Assembly (NCBI RefSeq): GCF_000189635.1
Contig: NW_002476251.1
Span: 124,001 to 188,000 of the forward strand
Reading direction: 5' to 3'
Source of the DNA: Tetrahymena thermophila SB210
Taxonomy: Eukaryota; Ciliophora; Oligohymenophorea; Hymenostomatida; Tetrahymenidae
DNA: 64,000 nucleotides
Of this stretch, positions 1 to 11,330 are shown one piece after another (within the stretch, counting starts at the first letter, position 1; the number at the start of each line of letters is the position of its first letter). Made by a program: the position numbers and the translations under genes. The notes under the pieces are model-generated. The model searched no databases and had not been told where the DNA came from. It was given only the letters and a program-made list of their open reading frames with translations.

Positions 1-1
1 T

Positions 2-586
2 ATGCAATAGAACTAAAAAGTAATAAAAATTGCTTAAACAAAACTAATTCCTATCAAGGATGATTAATCCTCTTCGAATTAAGTTGATAATTCTTCATCT
101 TTGATCAAGAACTTAGCATCTCCTTTGTAGCTTTTAGGCAAAAATCCTTCATAAAAAAAGATTCAGCTTTAGCAAATTCAATAATAAAATTAACATACTT
201 CTGACTTTGCTAATCTTGCAAGAAATACTTTAAGAAGCAACTCTCTGCAGAAGGGGACTTATGTATAGGTAAAGGAGCCTTCAGGTTAAGATCCTCTCAT
301 GCTCACTTTTACGAGATTAAACAGAAATTAAACTAATAACATTAACAACTCTATGTAAAAGGAGCTAGCTGGTATAGATTCAAATAGAATGAAAATTCAG
401 CAAGCAAATATGACAAAAACAGAAGAAATAAACTATAACAAAAAATATTAAGCTGCATAGCGTTCCTTGAAGCTAAATTAATTGATGATAAATGAAGCTA
501 GGATTAATTCTGCGAATTAAAATTCATATATCCCAAACAAATAAATGTTAGCTTTTAATGATGCACACTTAGTTAACAAAATTTGA
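2..586 (+). CDS. 3' part of a Gln/Asn/Ser-rich protein, unknown function (5' partial)
   Basis: With TAA/TAG as Gln, a frame is open from base 2 to TGA at 584-586, giving 194 residues. The ATG at base 2 may be internal, because the frame starts at the window edge. The product is basic and polar, rich in Gln, Asn, Ser and Lys, with no membrane segment or cysteine motif. Short sequences such as YNKKYQAAQRSLKLNQ suggest a helical stretch near the C terminus. I do not recognise the family. Codon use (many in-frame TAA/TAG, only one TGA, at the end) supports real coding sequence. Confidence 0.6.
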
Positions 587-2038
587 TATTTCATATAAAT
601 AATTCGTAAATAACTCACTCTCTTATAATAATTTTAAAATGACTTATATTATCTTATATCAAAAAAAAAATTTCTCCTATATTTTATTCTTTTGCATTCT
701 CTATTGTAACATCTTTTATATTAAAAATAATTACAAAAAGCATTTTTTGATAGAAGATATTTTTTGTAAAAATTAATTTTTATTTATTTATTTAGATTGA
801 GTTGATTCCAAATTTTTGAGAAAATATTTTCTATAATAAAATTATTAAATTATTTTATTGATTTGGAGAATTAGCATCTAATAAAAACAGCATGACACAA
901 TAAATAATTTAAAAATTATTTAGACTAATAGACATAATTTTGTTTTCATTAGGCAATTTATATAAAAGTTATATTTTAAATAGTTTTTAACTAGAAAAGC
1001 GAAAAAAATGAATCTGTAACAAATCTATAAAATTCAATAATAATTAGGATTTATATCTAAATTTTATTATTTTGCTTTGATTTTAGTCTAATTATAAATT
1101 AAACCTATTTTATTCTATCTAAAATTAAAAATTCATTTTAGAGCAATCGAAACTCATTTACCATACTTATAAACATATTTGACTGTCAATATGAAAATAA
1201 ACAATCTGTAAAGCTATCAAGATAAATTAAGGATATGACAAAAATAGGTTTGACAAATTTTCTCCCTAAATTTATAAAAGAAAATTATAAATTTAAAAAT
1301 ATGAATGTAAATTAACAAAAATAATACTAATTTTTTGATTCAAAGTCTATAGATTAAAAATTTAGTACATCTCTTCATTAAATTTAAACTCATTTAAATT
1401 TCAAATAATAATAAAATAGAAAGTAAGTAAGAAAGAAAAAATTTATTGATCAAAAAAATTCTATAATTTTAAAATATTATGATAGATAAATTTTAAAAAA
1501 AAATAAATAATTTTATTTATTTTTCAACTCTATTTGCTTTTATTTCTTTGATTTTTGTTTTATTTATATTTAGCATATTAAAAAAGTATAATATAAAAAA
1601 TAATCAAATTTAGCTAGCGTATTTGTTTTATCATCTTTGATTTATTTGATTTTTTGCTAGCCTTATATTTAAAAAATAAAGTAAATATAGATAAATTTAT
1701 CGATGTCATACTTGATTGTAAAATTTATTTTATTAATTGAATATCCAGTCACTAACCTATTTGATCAGGGTGTTGCCGACGTAAATCAAAGTAATTCAAA
1801 TTCACTTATTTAAGATTTAATCAATTTATTAACATTTTGATTATCTTAAATTATAGTAAATTAATCTATTAAATTCTTACTGACTTTACTCTACTAACTT
1901 AAAATTAAAAATTTAATAATTTAACATTTATTGGTTCTACCAAAGTATATTTATAATTGGCAATTAATTTTATATAGAAATCTATAATTTTTTAAGAAAG
2001 AACAATAATTATAAAACTAAATAAACTACTTAATAAGA
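587..2038. other. AT-rich intergenic stretch
   Basis: No convincing gene on either strand. The only departure from A+T background is a short GC-richer patch at about 1735-1795, which can pair TTTGAT with ATCAAA around a small inner hairpin (see findings). A GAAA/GTAA-type simple repeat lies near 1420-1440. Confidence 0.6.
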
Positions 2039-2632
2039 ATGAAAATCACTTTATATATAATTGCTTTACTCTTTACATTATATAATTGTTAAGAACTACA
2101 GCTAACTGAGTTAGATGGAATGGTACTCTATGCTAGAAGATTTGATGCATGTAGAGAGTTAGATCCAACTGTTTGCTGTTTTAAAGGAAATGTAAAACTT
2201 AGTGTATCATACGATCAAACATCAATAAAGTACTTTAAATTCACTGGTGAATAAGTAGGAGATAAATGTGATGGAACTTTAATAGTTTTTCCTACAAAAT
2301 ATAGTTCAACTTAAAAATCAGTATAAAGTGGTGGCTTTTCAGTAACTGATATCAAAGGAATTTTTTCTTATAGTTTTCTTACTAGCTACAGAGAATATAC
2401 TGAAAATAACTAAAATAAAGCAGAATTTGAATTAAATACAAAAACATAAGGTAAATAATACTACATAGATTAATACTTTATGTATAACAAAGTACTTAGT
2501 AATATTTAACCAGATCCAACTTAAAATCCTGAAAGTCCAAAAAATTAGACTTCTTCATCAAATATTTTAATTATAGCATACAATTATATGAAATTATTAA
2601 CAATCACTTTATTATTTGTATTTTTATTTTGA
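2039..2632 (+). CDS. small secreted or GPI-anchored cysteine protein
   Basis: A single-exon frame of 197 residues. It starts with a clear signal peptide (MKITLYIIALLFTLYNC) and ends in a hydrophobic stretch (about residues 175-197) that runs right up to the stop. This layout is typical of a GPI-anchor signal, and a C-terminal membrane anchor is the alternative. The mature part has a few cysteines (DACRELDPTVCCF near residues 40-52, and DKC further on) that could form disulfides. No catalytic motif is visible and I do not recognise the family. Ciliates carry many such surface proteins; the role here is inferred from topology only. Confidence 0.75.
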
Positions 2633-2922
2633 AATTATTTATAGAAATTCTCTTATGTAAATTAAAATAAATTAAATCTAGGATAAATATTAAAAATGAA
2701 TTAAAATCATACAATTAAAAAAATAAAAAAGTGACTTACCTAATTTATGATGATGAATTTTGTTACTATACATGATATTAATATAGATTAAGTTATGTTT
2801 ATAATAGTAAAAAAACAATTTTTTAATTTAAATATTTGAATTTTGTTTATTAAAAATTTTTATTTTTAAAAATTATCTAAAAAAGTATTTTTTTTAATTT
2901 CTTCTCTTTCAAAATTTTTATT

Positions 2923-5900
2923 TCAAAAATTTACACTTAATTTAAGCTTTGAAGTTGCTAAAAGCATCAGATTGTTGAGGTTTTGCTAAACAGATTTAAT
3001 TGTATCTATATAGGATTTTCTTGGTTAGTAAGATATTGTCGGATTATTTTCAGATGATTATTTTAATTCGTATTTTATTTTATTTAATTATTGTAAAAGA
3101 GATTTGAATTTTTCATTTTCCAATTTTATTCTTTCGTCTAGAGTTTCTTCGCTTTTAATTAAAGGCCTTATTTATTCATAGCTCTCAAATATAGTAATTA
3201 TATTATTAGGAACATCAAAGATATCTTCTTGCAATATTTATATCACTTATTGTTCAACTGTTTATTAAATAACAATCTCATTTAACAAATTTTTTTGACT
3301 AGCTGAAATTCCATCTGTTTATTTTTTGTTATTATTTGAGTTTGATCTTTTACCATCTTATGTTTTATTGAGTCTATTCGATTAAGATGTATGAACTTTA
3401 GGTGCTACAAGTGATTATTATGATTTATTAGACGATTGCACTTTTTCAAAATTTTACTAAGCTTATTGACTTAAATACTCTGTTGATAGATAAAAACTCA
3501 AATTTGAGCTATCATACTCATTATATTCATCAAATAAAGCCATCAAAAATGGTTTTAAAGCTAATTTTCTTTGATCTTCTCCACCACTTAGAGCTGTTGT
3601 TGAGTTCACAGTAAACTTAGTAAATAAATCATCAGTGTATGATTGCGAATCTGAAATAAATGGAGCATATGCAAAATATTAATTAAATGAATTAGTGAAA
3701 TCTTTAATTGATATATTTTAAGTCCTTTTTTGGTTTTGAATACTCTTAATACTTGCCATAAAGTGATCTAGTTGTTTATTTTTTAAATCTGCTAAATAAT
3801 CTATGATAAAAAAGGCTATTTGGTCCATATTTACTCTTAAACCAGAAGTGCTTTATTTGTTTTAATTTAAATTTTTATTACTATTTTTAATAATTTTGAT
3901 TGTTGAAGATGAGTTCTGTTCAAATTTTTCATCAACTTCACCATCTTCTTCTTGAACTTATTTGTAAGGAGATTTTTATTTTTATTTATTTACTTGTTGC
4001 TTTATATAAGTCTAAAATACTTTAAAAACTTCTAAAATGCTTTCAGATTTAGATAAATGATCTGAAACTATTTCTTATATGATTGGCTGAGCCCTAGTAA
4101 TAAGAATAGTTGCATTTTCATAACCCTCTGTTTATCCAGCTTTGTTAAGCAATTCTGTATTATCGAATAGACTATATATTCCTGACATAATATGCTACTG
4201 ACTATTTGTATTTTTGAGCAAACTTTTCCTAAAAAGGATAGCTACCTTAATATATATAATATAACTCTGTTTACTCTCCCAAAATATTTTTTTTACAAAC
4301 TAGGAAAATGATTATTAAGCATTCTGCTAGGAAGACATAGAAATAGAAGACATAGTAGATCGATTAAGATTGTTTTTAGTCAACTGATTTTATGTAGTTT
4401 GAGGTTATTGTTAAATATCTAAACCTGTAAGCTGAGAAAAAATAATAAACCTAAGAATACCTTCTTAAGAATACTCTTGTAATGATAAAACAAAATTTTT
4501 TAAAAATATTTCACCAATAACTTTATTCCCAAATTTTGTGATAAAGAAATGATGGGAAAAATTTACTAAATGATTATAATTTTGATTAGCATAAAAAGAG
4601 CAAAACTTATGCCTATAAAAAAGAGAAAAATCATGAAAAACGCATTCTGTAAGAATCTAACTGATAAAAGCTCCACTGCAACTTTTACTAAATGTAAACG
4701 GAGACATAAATTCATTGCCAAAAGAAGAAAAAGGATTGCCTAATAAAATAATAAAATAATTTTTCTTTCTATTTTTCAAAGATTATTTTTAAATCAAAAT
4801 ATATAATTTTAAGTTAAAAGCTATTTAATTTTGTATTTTTTTGTGATTATTTGAGCAGTTCACATTATACATCCATAATTAACAAAAATACAAAATAAAT
4901 AAATAAGAAAATAAAAAATTTACTGCTTTGTTACTGAGAAACATTTTATGGAAGAATATCTTATTAAGGAGTTACTTTTGGCTACTAATTTTAAACATAA
5001 GGCATTATATGCAACTGTATTTGAGTTGATGCATCTACTTTTTTTTTATTTAAACGTTTCTCATAATTTTCTATTTCAGTTTATTTTTTATCTAACTCGG
5101 CATCTTTTTGTTTGATTTGATCTTTCAAACTTTCAATATTTTACTCTAACTTTTTTATTTAATTTTTACTTTCTTCAACTCTTTGGTTGTACAATAATTC
5201 ATAACGATTTTAGATTTCTGCTAAATCTTCTCTGCTTTTTACTCTGTATTCTATTTCTATTCTATCTCTAGCTAAGTGTTGAGTTTATGCTCTTTCTTCT
5301 AAGGCTTTTATTAGTTTATGAGATTCTTCTAATTCTTAAGACAGAGAATCTACTTTTTATCTAGTGAGACTCAACTTATCTTTATAAAGCTTGAAAAATA
5401 CTTCAAAGTTTTGTAAAGTATCAATAAATAGCTATGTAGAAGTATTACCATTCATACGAAGCTTTTTTATTAAATTTAAATATTTTCTTTCAAAAAATGA
5501 CTTGAGCTCTTAAATAAATTCATCAGAATGTTCTGGGTTATTAAATTTCATACAAAATCCAAACAACTCTATAACTTCAAGTTCTTCTTTCTCTTTTCTA
5601 TTATCTTTAACCTTTTTAAGTAGAGTGTCATTGTAGAATTGCATATCTTCTAAATGCTTGCAGACTTCATTTAAAATGAGGCTGTTTGACATAGCTATTT
5701 CCTCTTAAGAGCATTAATTTATTTCATTTATGATAAAACTTTCAAATAACTAAATAAGCTATCTTCCTCTTGCAGTAGTATCCTTACTAGCGTTCTAATA
5801 ATCTAAACTTTTTTAAAAAAGAAAGATAAAATAAATACATTTTGGTTTTCTATTTAATCTCAAATAAAAATTAGTATTTTTCTATTACTTATTTATTCTT

Positions 5901-6874
5901 TGATGAAGAAGCTCTGTCCAATTTTACTAAGAATAGTTGCTTAGACTTTATATAAAATCCAGATTTTTAGGTTTTTAGGCTATTTTTTTTGGGCTTGTCA
6001 GCTTTTTTTCGGATGGAGAAGTTAAAATATGAGCAGCAGTTGTATCATTTAGCTAAGTAAAATTAATTGAAATATTTGTCTCCTTTTCTAAAATCTGTTT
6101 ATCGTTTTCATATATATCAGAGCTATCACCTCTTCTTAATTTCTTCTCAGAAAAGCTTCTTGTCTTAAGAGATTATCTCCTTTATTTTGTTTACTTAAGT
6201 TCAGTTTAAAATATACTTTTCTATTTTTGATAACTCTAATCAGTATTCATAGTTGATTGAGTGAATGCCTTTTGTGCTGTATAAAGAGATTCTTTAGATT
6301 AATATTGCATGTTTTGGTTTATTTTATTGATTTGATTACTGATTTTGTGAACAATTTTTGAAGAAATTGTTGGTAAATTCAATTATTTATCCTTATTTTC
6401 TTCTGAGCTTTATTGATAATCTGTAACTAATTCTTAAAGCCTATCTATAAAAATATCTTAATCATTTTTTAAGTCTCCTCCCTTTTATTCTATTACCATT
6501 TATTAAGATTATGAATTTAAAGTAGCTCCTATTGAAGATATTAATGATGACTATGATTTAGAAAGATAGGGATCACGAATAGTAGGTCTTATTCTTTTAT
6601 TTTTAGGATTGAATTTCATATCATACTCTTGCATTAGCATTCTTATTTATGCATTTTACATTATATTTTTTGCATCCTAAACCTCATTACTAACTGAGAG
6701 AATTCTACTTCTAATATAATTTTACTAATTAATAACTTGTTCCTATGGTTGATTTATAGTTTTATTTCCCTAAATAATCAATCTATCATTAAGTATTTCT
6801 TAATTTTATAATTTTTAAGGTGTACTTAAATGACTTTTTTATACTTCTAATTATTTTAATTGTAAATTATTCAT
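2923..6874 (-). CDS. large coiled-coil protein, unknown function
   Basis: The gene is read on the minus strand from ATG 6874-6872 to TGA 2925-2923. One certain intron lies at 4740-4923 (184 nt, GTAAAT...TTAG); the join restores the frame exactly, giving 1255 residues. A second, optional intron of 81 nt (5808-5888) has GT...AG ends, is a multiple of three and carries no stop, so its removal cannot be judged from the frame. Layout: a polar N-terminal 390 residues rich in Gln, Ser and Lys; a helical domain at about 390-490; a long charged coiled coil at about 490-640; a compact Phe/Tyr-rich globular part after the intron (about 650-760); then a polar, partly helical C-terminal half. The order (helical N-domain, coiled coil, Phe-rich domain with an FG near its middle) loosely recalls axonemal TSNAXIP1-like proteins, but I cannot establish homology by eye. 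No membrane segment is seen. Confidence 0.75.
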
Positions 6875-8053
6875 TTTATTGATATTTGGTAAAAAGTAAT
6901 TGTAATCAATATCAACTATTTATTATATTAAAAAATTAATTAAAATATTTAATATGAGCAATTTAGCTGGTTAATATCAATCTTATTATTTAATTAATAT
7001 TTACTCTTAAATCAATAAATAACACAAATACTTTATTAAATTGCATCCTTTTTTGCTTAAATCCACAAATTATTTTTCTAATTTTGTTATTTGTGGATGT
7101 AAAAATAAATAAATATAAAACTTAAAATTTATAATTTTCATTGAAATAAATGTAAAGTAAATTTAAACCAAATTCTCTAAAATAATAAATAAATTTAAGT
7201 TTTTAATCTTCAAATTATATTTTTTATCTATCTGATTTTATACTCATAGACTTCAAGTAGTACAACTAAAAAAATATGAATTAATAAATGTATAATCATA
7301 ACTAGAAATTAATATTTTAAGGAAATAAGAATTCTAGTTTCTAAAATTTGCTTTTAAGACATAAATAATTTATAATTTAATTAAATCAATTTAATCATAT
7401 TTATATTTTTTTGTTTTTTTTTCCAAAATTTATATTTTTGGAAATTTAAAGAATTTAATTTTTTAGTAAATTTATCATAAATATTTTTTTTCTATCTTAT
7501 TTTATTCTCGTAAATTTTTAATAATATGAAAAACATAAAACAAATAAATATTAAATAAATAAATCAAAGTTTAATGATGAAAATTAATATTTCAAGTAAA
7601 TAAATAATTTTTAGGATTAAAATTTAATTTTCTAAATTTATACAATCATTAATTTTTATTAAAAATTTGTTCATTAAATAATAAATAAATTAAATTATGC
7701 TCAAATTATTTTTCAAAAATATATTAAATTTTTCTATGAAAATGGTGATAGTGTTAAATTATTTTTCTGTCTGATTTTTGTTCAACTATTTCGAATGACA
7801 TAAAATTGATAAATGAGAAATAAATAAAATTAATCAACAAATTAAAAGTTTTTTGATATTTTTGTAGTTATTCGTTTAATTTTAAAATTTACTTTTTAAA
7901 TGTGAATAAGCAATAATTTTTACAAAATATTAGTTAGCTAATTAATTATTTAAGTTATATTTAGTTTATTTTTCAAAATTTTTTTATTTACAAATTTAAT
8001 TAAAATTTTTTAGTTTGTTTTGGTTAATTATGAAATTTTTTTTTGAATGATTA
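6875..8053. other. AT-rich intergenic spacer
   Basis: Lies 5' of the coiled-coil gene and 3' of the condensin gene, both on the minus strand. It is dominated by A and T runs, and no supported coding or RNA feature was seen. Confidence 0.6.
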
Positions 8054-11000
8054 TCAATCTTAAGACATTTCTTGCAATTGTTATTCTTAGATAGTATTTC
8101 TTTTGATGAGAAAATTATCTTAGGTATTATTATATAATTGCAGATTATTTTCATTGCACAAGTGTAGTATAGCAACAAGACAACTTTAGATAGAGGCCTA
8201 TTCTTACTTTTGAAGTTAAAGCTGATTAATCAAGTCAGTATAAGATATCTTTAATTTATTAAAATAAGAAACTAAATTTTAAATTAAAAGTTTGGATTAC
8301 CTCAACTTGGTCTTAAATCTTGTCCTATAAATTTATCCAAATTCTCTATTTAAGTTCTTATATTTTCATTTTTCTAACATTTTATTCTATTTATTTTTTT
8401 TAAGGAAATATAAAAAAGCTTTTATCTTAAAAAATTTCTTACTTTTTCTTTATTGATTTTTGCTTTCTGGATAACTTTGAGTGTGCTCATATTAACTTGT
8501 AATCTATGTATTTACATTTTATTGAGATAAATTATTATTAGCTTAAGTATTAGTGCAATCGTAATTGTCATTCATAACCTCCATTTAGGTATTTCTAAAC
8601 GGAGTTGCTCCTAATAATGTATATTCATCAATTTAGTTTATTATATCATACTCATCGTCACCATTGAATCCTTTGTATTACTCTTCCTCTTCTTACAATC
8701 TTTATTAAGCAAGTCTTTCTTATTCTTCAATTTCTTTCAAGTCAAAATAACTTGTCTTGAAAAGCCTTTATACAAAAAAATATAAATATTCATTTAAATC
8801 GTTTTCTTTACCATTATGGTTTGTAATGGTAGTCTATGCTCAATAATTGTAAATGTGTGATTTCTGTATCAAAAATCTTAAATGCAGATCTTTATTTTTT
8901 ATTTTTTCCTTTTACTTCTTCGATTTTGTACTCTTGCTCATCAAAGAAATCAAATCTAAATTCAGAATCTTTTTAATTATTTTTTCTTTTTGTTCTATTC
9001 CTTTCTGTTTATGGAATTTCAGCAACCATGATATTATTTTTCTTTTAATTTACTTAAAATTATTTATAAAATAATTCATAAAAAAACACAAATAAGCTAT
9101 TTTACAAATTTTCCAGTCAATAGGATTCATCCATTAAGTTTTATCTTTTCTATAATAAATATCAAAATTAATTAATTTTATCAAACAAAATAAAGAAATT
9201 AATTTAATTTACTCAATTTGATTAAAGAATAATCCACTTCCAATTTAAGTCATTCTAATAGCCATATTTTATAAAGAAAATAATCTGTCCTCTGGTTACT
9301 CAAAATCACCTATTGTGTTAGTAAATGAATTAGTAAATCCATTTGATGATTCTTTGCTGGGTAAATCATCTGTCAATAATTTATATTAATTTGAGCTATA
9401 ATTAGGGACATCATCATCACATTACTAATAATAATCTTATGGGTTATCATTACAGAGTATCCCTTCATTAATAACTTCCATTTAATTATTGGTACTATTA
9501 AGAAATTAACTTTATCTTAATTTTTCACTTAAATATTCGCTTTTTTGATTTTAAGAGTTAAATTATATATCTTAAAAAGGACTCATATTTGTTGAGATAA
9601 TTTGGTTTTCTTAATGAAATGCACTGTCTTGAGATTCGTTTAATATGCTCTTTTAACTCATTTTCATGGCAGTTTTTCCTTTCTTAGCTGTTTGAGTTAA
9701 AATCATTTGAATATCATTAATTAATTCTTGTTCATTTTAATTCATAACTAGTTCATCAACTAATTTTTTATGGGAGTTCAAATCATCATTATCTTACTGA
9801 TATTCTTCATCGTTTTCTTCTATTACAGTTCTATTAAATTTCTTGTTAGAATCTTCCAAGTTTAGCATATTGCCTACAAAATTTTCTAAACCACTACAGA
9901 GCTCTAGCTCGTATAAATCACTTCTTATCTAAATATCTTGTAAAAATAAGCAATTAAATTGTATTCGTTCTGGTTTAACTTACTCTAGAGAGATAATTTC
10001 TCATTTTTATATAGTCCTTTAACTTTTTTTTTGTCGGATTTCTATAAAATTAATAAAAAAAAATAAATATTTCACTTCAAGTTAAAAGAGAGATTTAATT
10101 ACTTTCTTCATAGGAGTATTTTGCTAATCTTTATCTAAAGATTATCTTGCACTTGAATCCTAAGGTAGATTGTGTACAAAATTTTCTGAATCAATTAATA
10201 ATTTTAAATTAGAGTCTATCTAAATAATTTTTAAAAATTTGTATTAAAGAATTCTGAATAAAATTACCTTTATATTATTTAAAAGAATTCCTTTAGAGCT
10301 GCTATCATCAAATTTTTCACTAGTTTTGCAGAATAAAGGATCTACTTCAAACTATATATCATACTTATTCAATGTAATGTTAGATAAATTTTTTTCAATG
10401 GTAGATTCATTTATCTTTTTATTTTTCTTAAATATCTTTTCCCTTTCTTTATTAATAAGGTCTTCACTGTCTTGCTCTTATTTGCCATGATGATCTTCAT
10501 CTTTGTTAATAAACTCAGATCTAATCAAACCACTAAGCATCTTAAATGATTCTTAGTGCAAGCTATCTACTCTATATCCATATATCTTCGAACCAGAATC
10601 GATAGAGCTAGATAATTTCTACCAAGAAGCTTCGCTTACCTCTTTTAAATTCATTATAAGTATTTTTAAAGGAGTTAATTTAACATAATCAAATAAAATA
10701 ATTTCAAAAAATACTTGCAAAATCAGACATATTCTTAACATCTGGAAGAGGTATTTCGAAGGCATTTTCTTTGTTTATTTTCTATTAATTTTTTTTTTTA
10801 AATTACCATATATAAAAAATAAAGGCTGAATGAATTGATAAATAAAAAAATACATTTTTAAGAAGCATTTGAGCTAATATTAAGCATAGAGCATCTTAGT
10901 TCTTTTTTTACTAGTTATTATTACCTTCTGATTTTCTACGTGCATCTTCTAAAATATCTTTAACATCAATAACGTTTAATTCTCTTAATACATTTTCTTC

Positions 11001-11330
11001 TTCTTCATCTTCTTCTTCATCCAAAATTAATTTATCAGATTTATAAGTAGTTTAATTGTTCATTTTTTTTGTATTAATGCCATTTCTATTTTAGTAGAAG
11101 GAGTTATTCGTTTTTCCTAACATTTTTTATTTGTACGAATATTCATTTAATAAACTATCTGATTTAACTCTAATTTAGATCTTATTCTTAGCATTTTTTG
11201 CATTTGCTTACATCATTTTTAATTCTTCATTAGTTAATAAATCTTCGTCGTCATAATAATCATCTTTTTCCTATACTTCTTATAATATTTTTTTCTTAAG
11301 TAATCTACCACCTTTGTGACTTTTATTCAT
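8054..11330 (-). CDS. condensin subunit 2 (CAP-H / Barren / Brn1 kleisin)
   Basis: Condensin kleisins bridge the SMC2-SMC4 heads and bind the HEAT subunits to compact chromosomes. The minus-strand model has 11 exons: 11330-10854, 10781-10715, 10641-10268, 10219-10103, 10041-9984, 9936-9213, 9149-9106, 9052-8916, 8833-8443, 8386-8301 and 8248-8054. They total 2670 nt, or 889 residues, a normal CAP-H size. All ten introns are GT...AG, 47-82 nt. Diagnostic motifs appear in family order. KINKENAFEIPLPD (about 160-173) matches the N-terminal ENKIxxKNAF motif. SGSKIYGYRVDSLH (about 197-210) matches the conserved AxKIYxxRVDxxH block. TIEKNLSNITLNKYDIQFEV and DPLFCKTSEKFDDSSSKG (about 262-300) match the Barren core. 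WMNPIDWKI (about 610-620) corresponds to the GPxHWK box. The C-terminal winged helix (ISYTDLINQL ... ILHLCNENNLQL, about 826-865) binds the SMC cap. Ciliates have several CAP-H paralogs, so the exact one cannot be named. Splice sites of exons 2-3 and 7-8 are the least certain. Confidence 0.93.

Noticed and set aside
5690..5692. ATG at 5692 as start of the coiled-coil gene
   Set aside because: The same frame is open and coding-like upstream to ATG 6874, with Gln codons TAA/TAG throughout.
8366..8368. TGA in one frame as the end of the condensin gene
   Set aside because: It is reached only if the intron is ended at 8374; using the TAG acceptor at 8387 restores the frame into the conserved CAP-H C-terminal winged helix.
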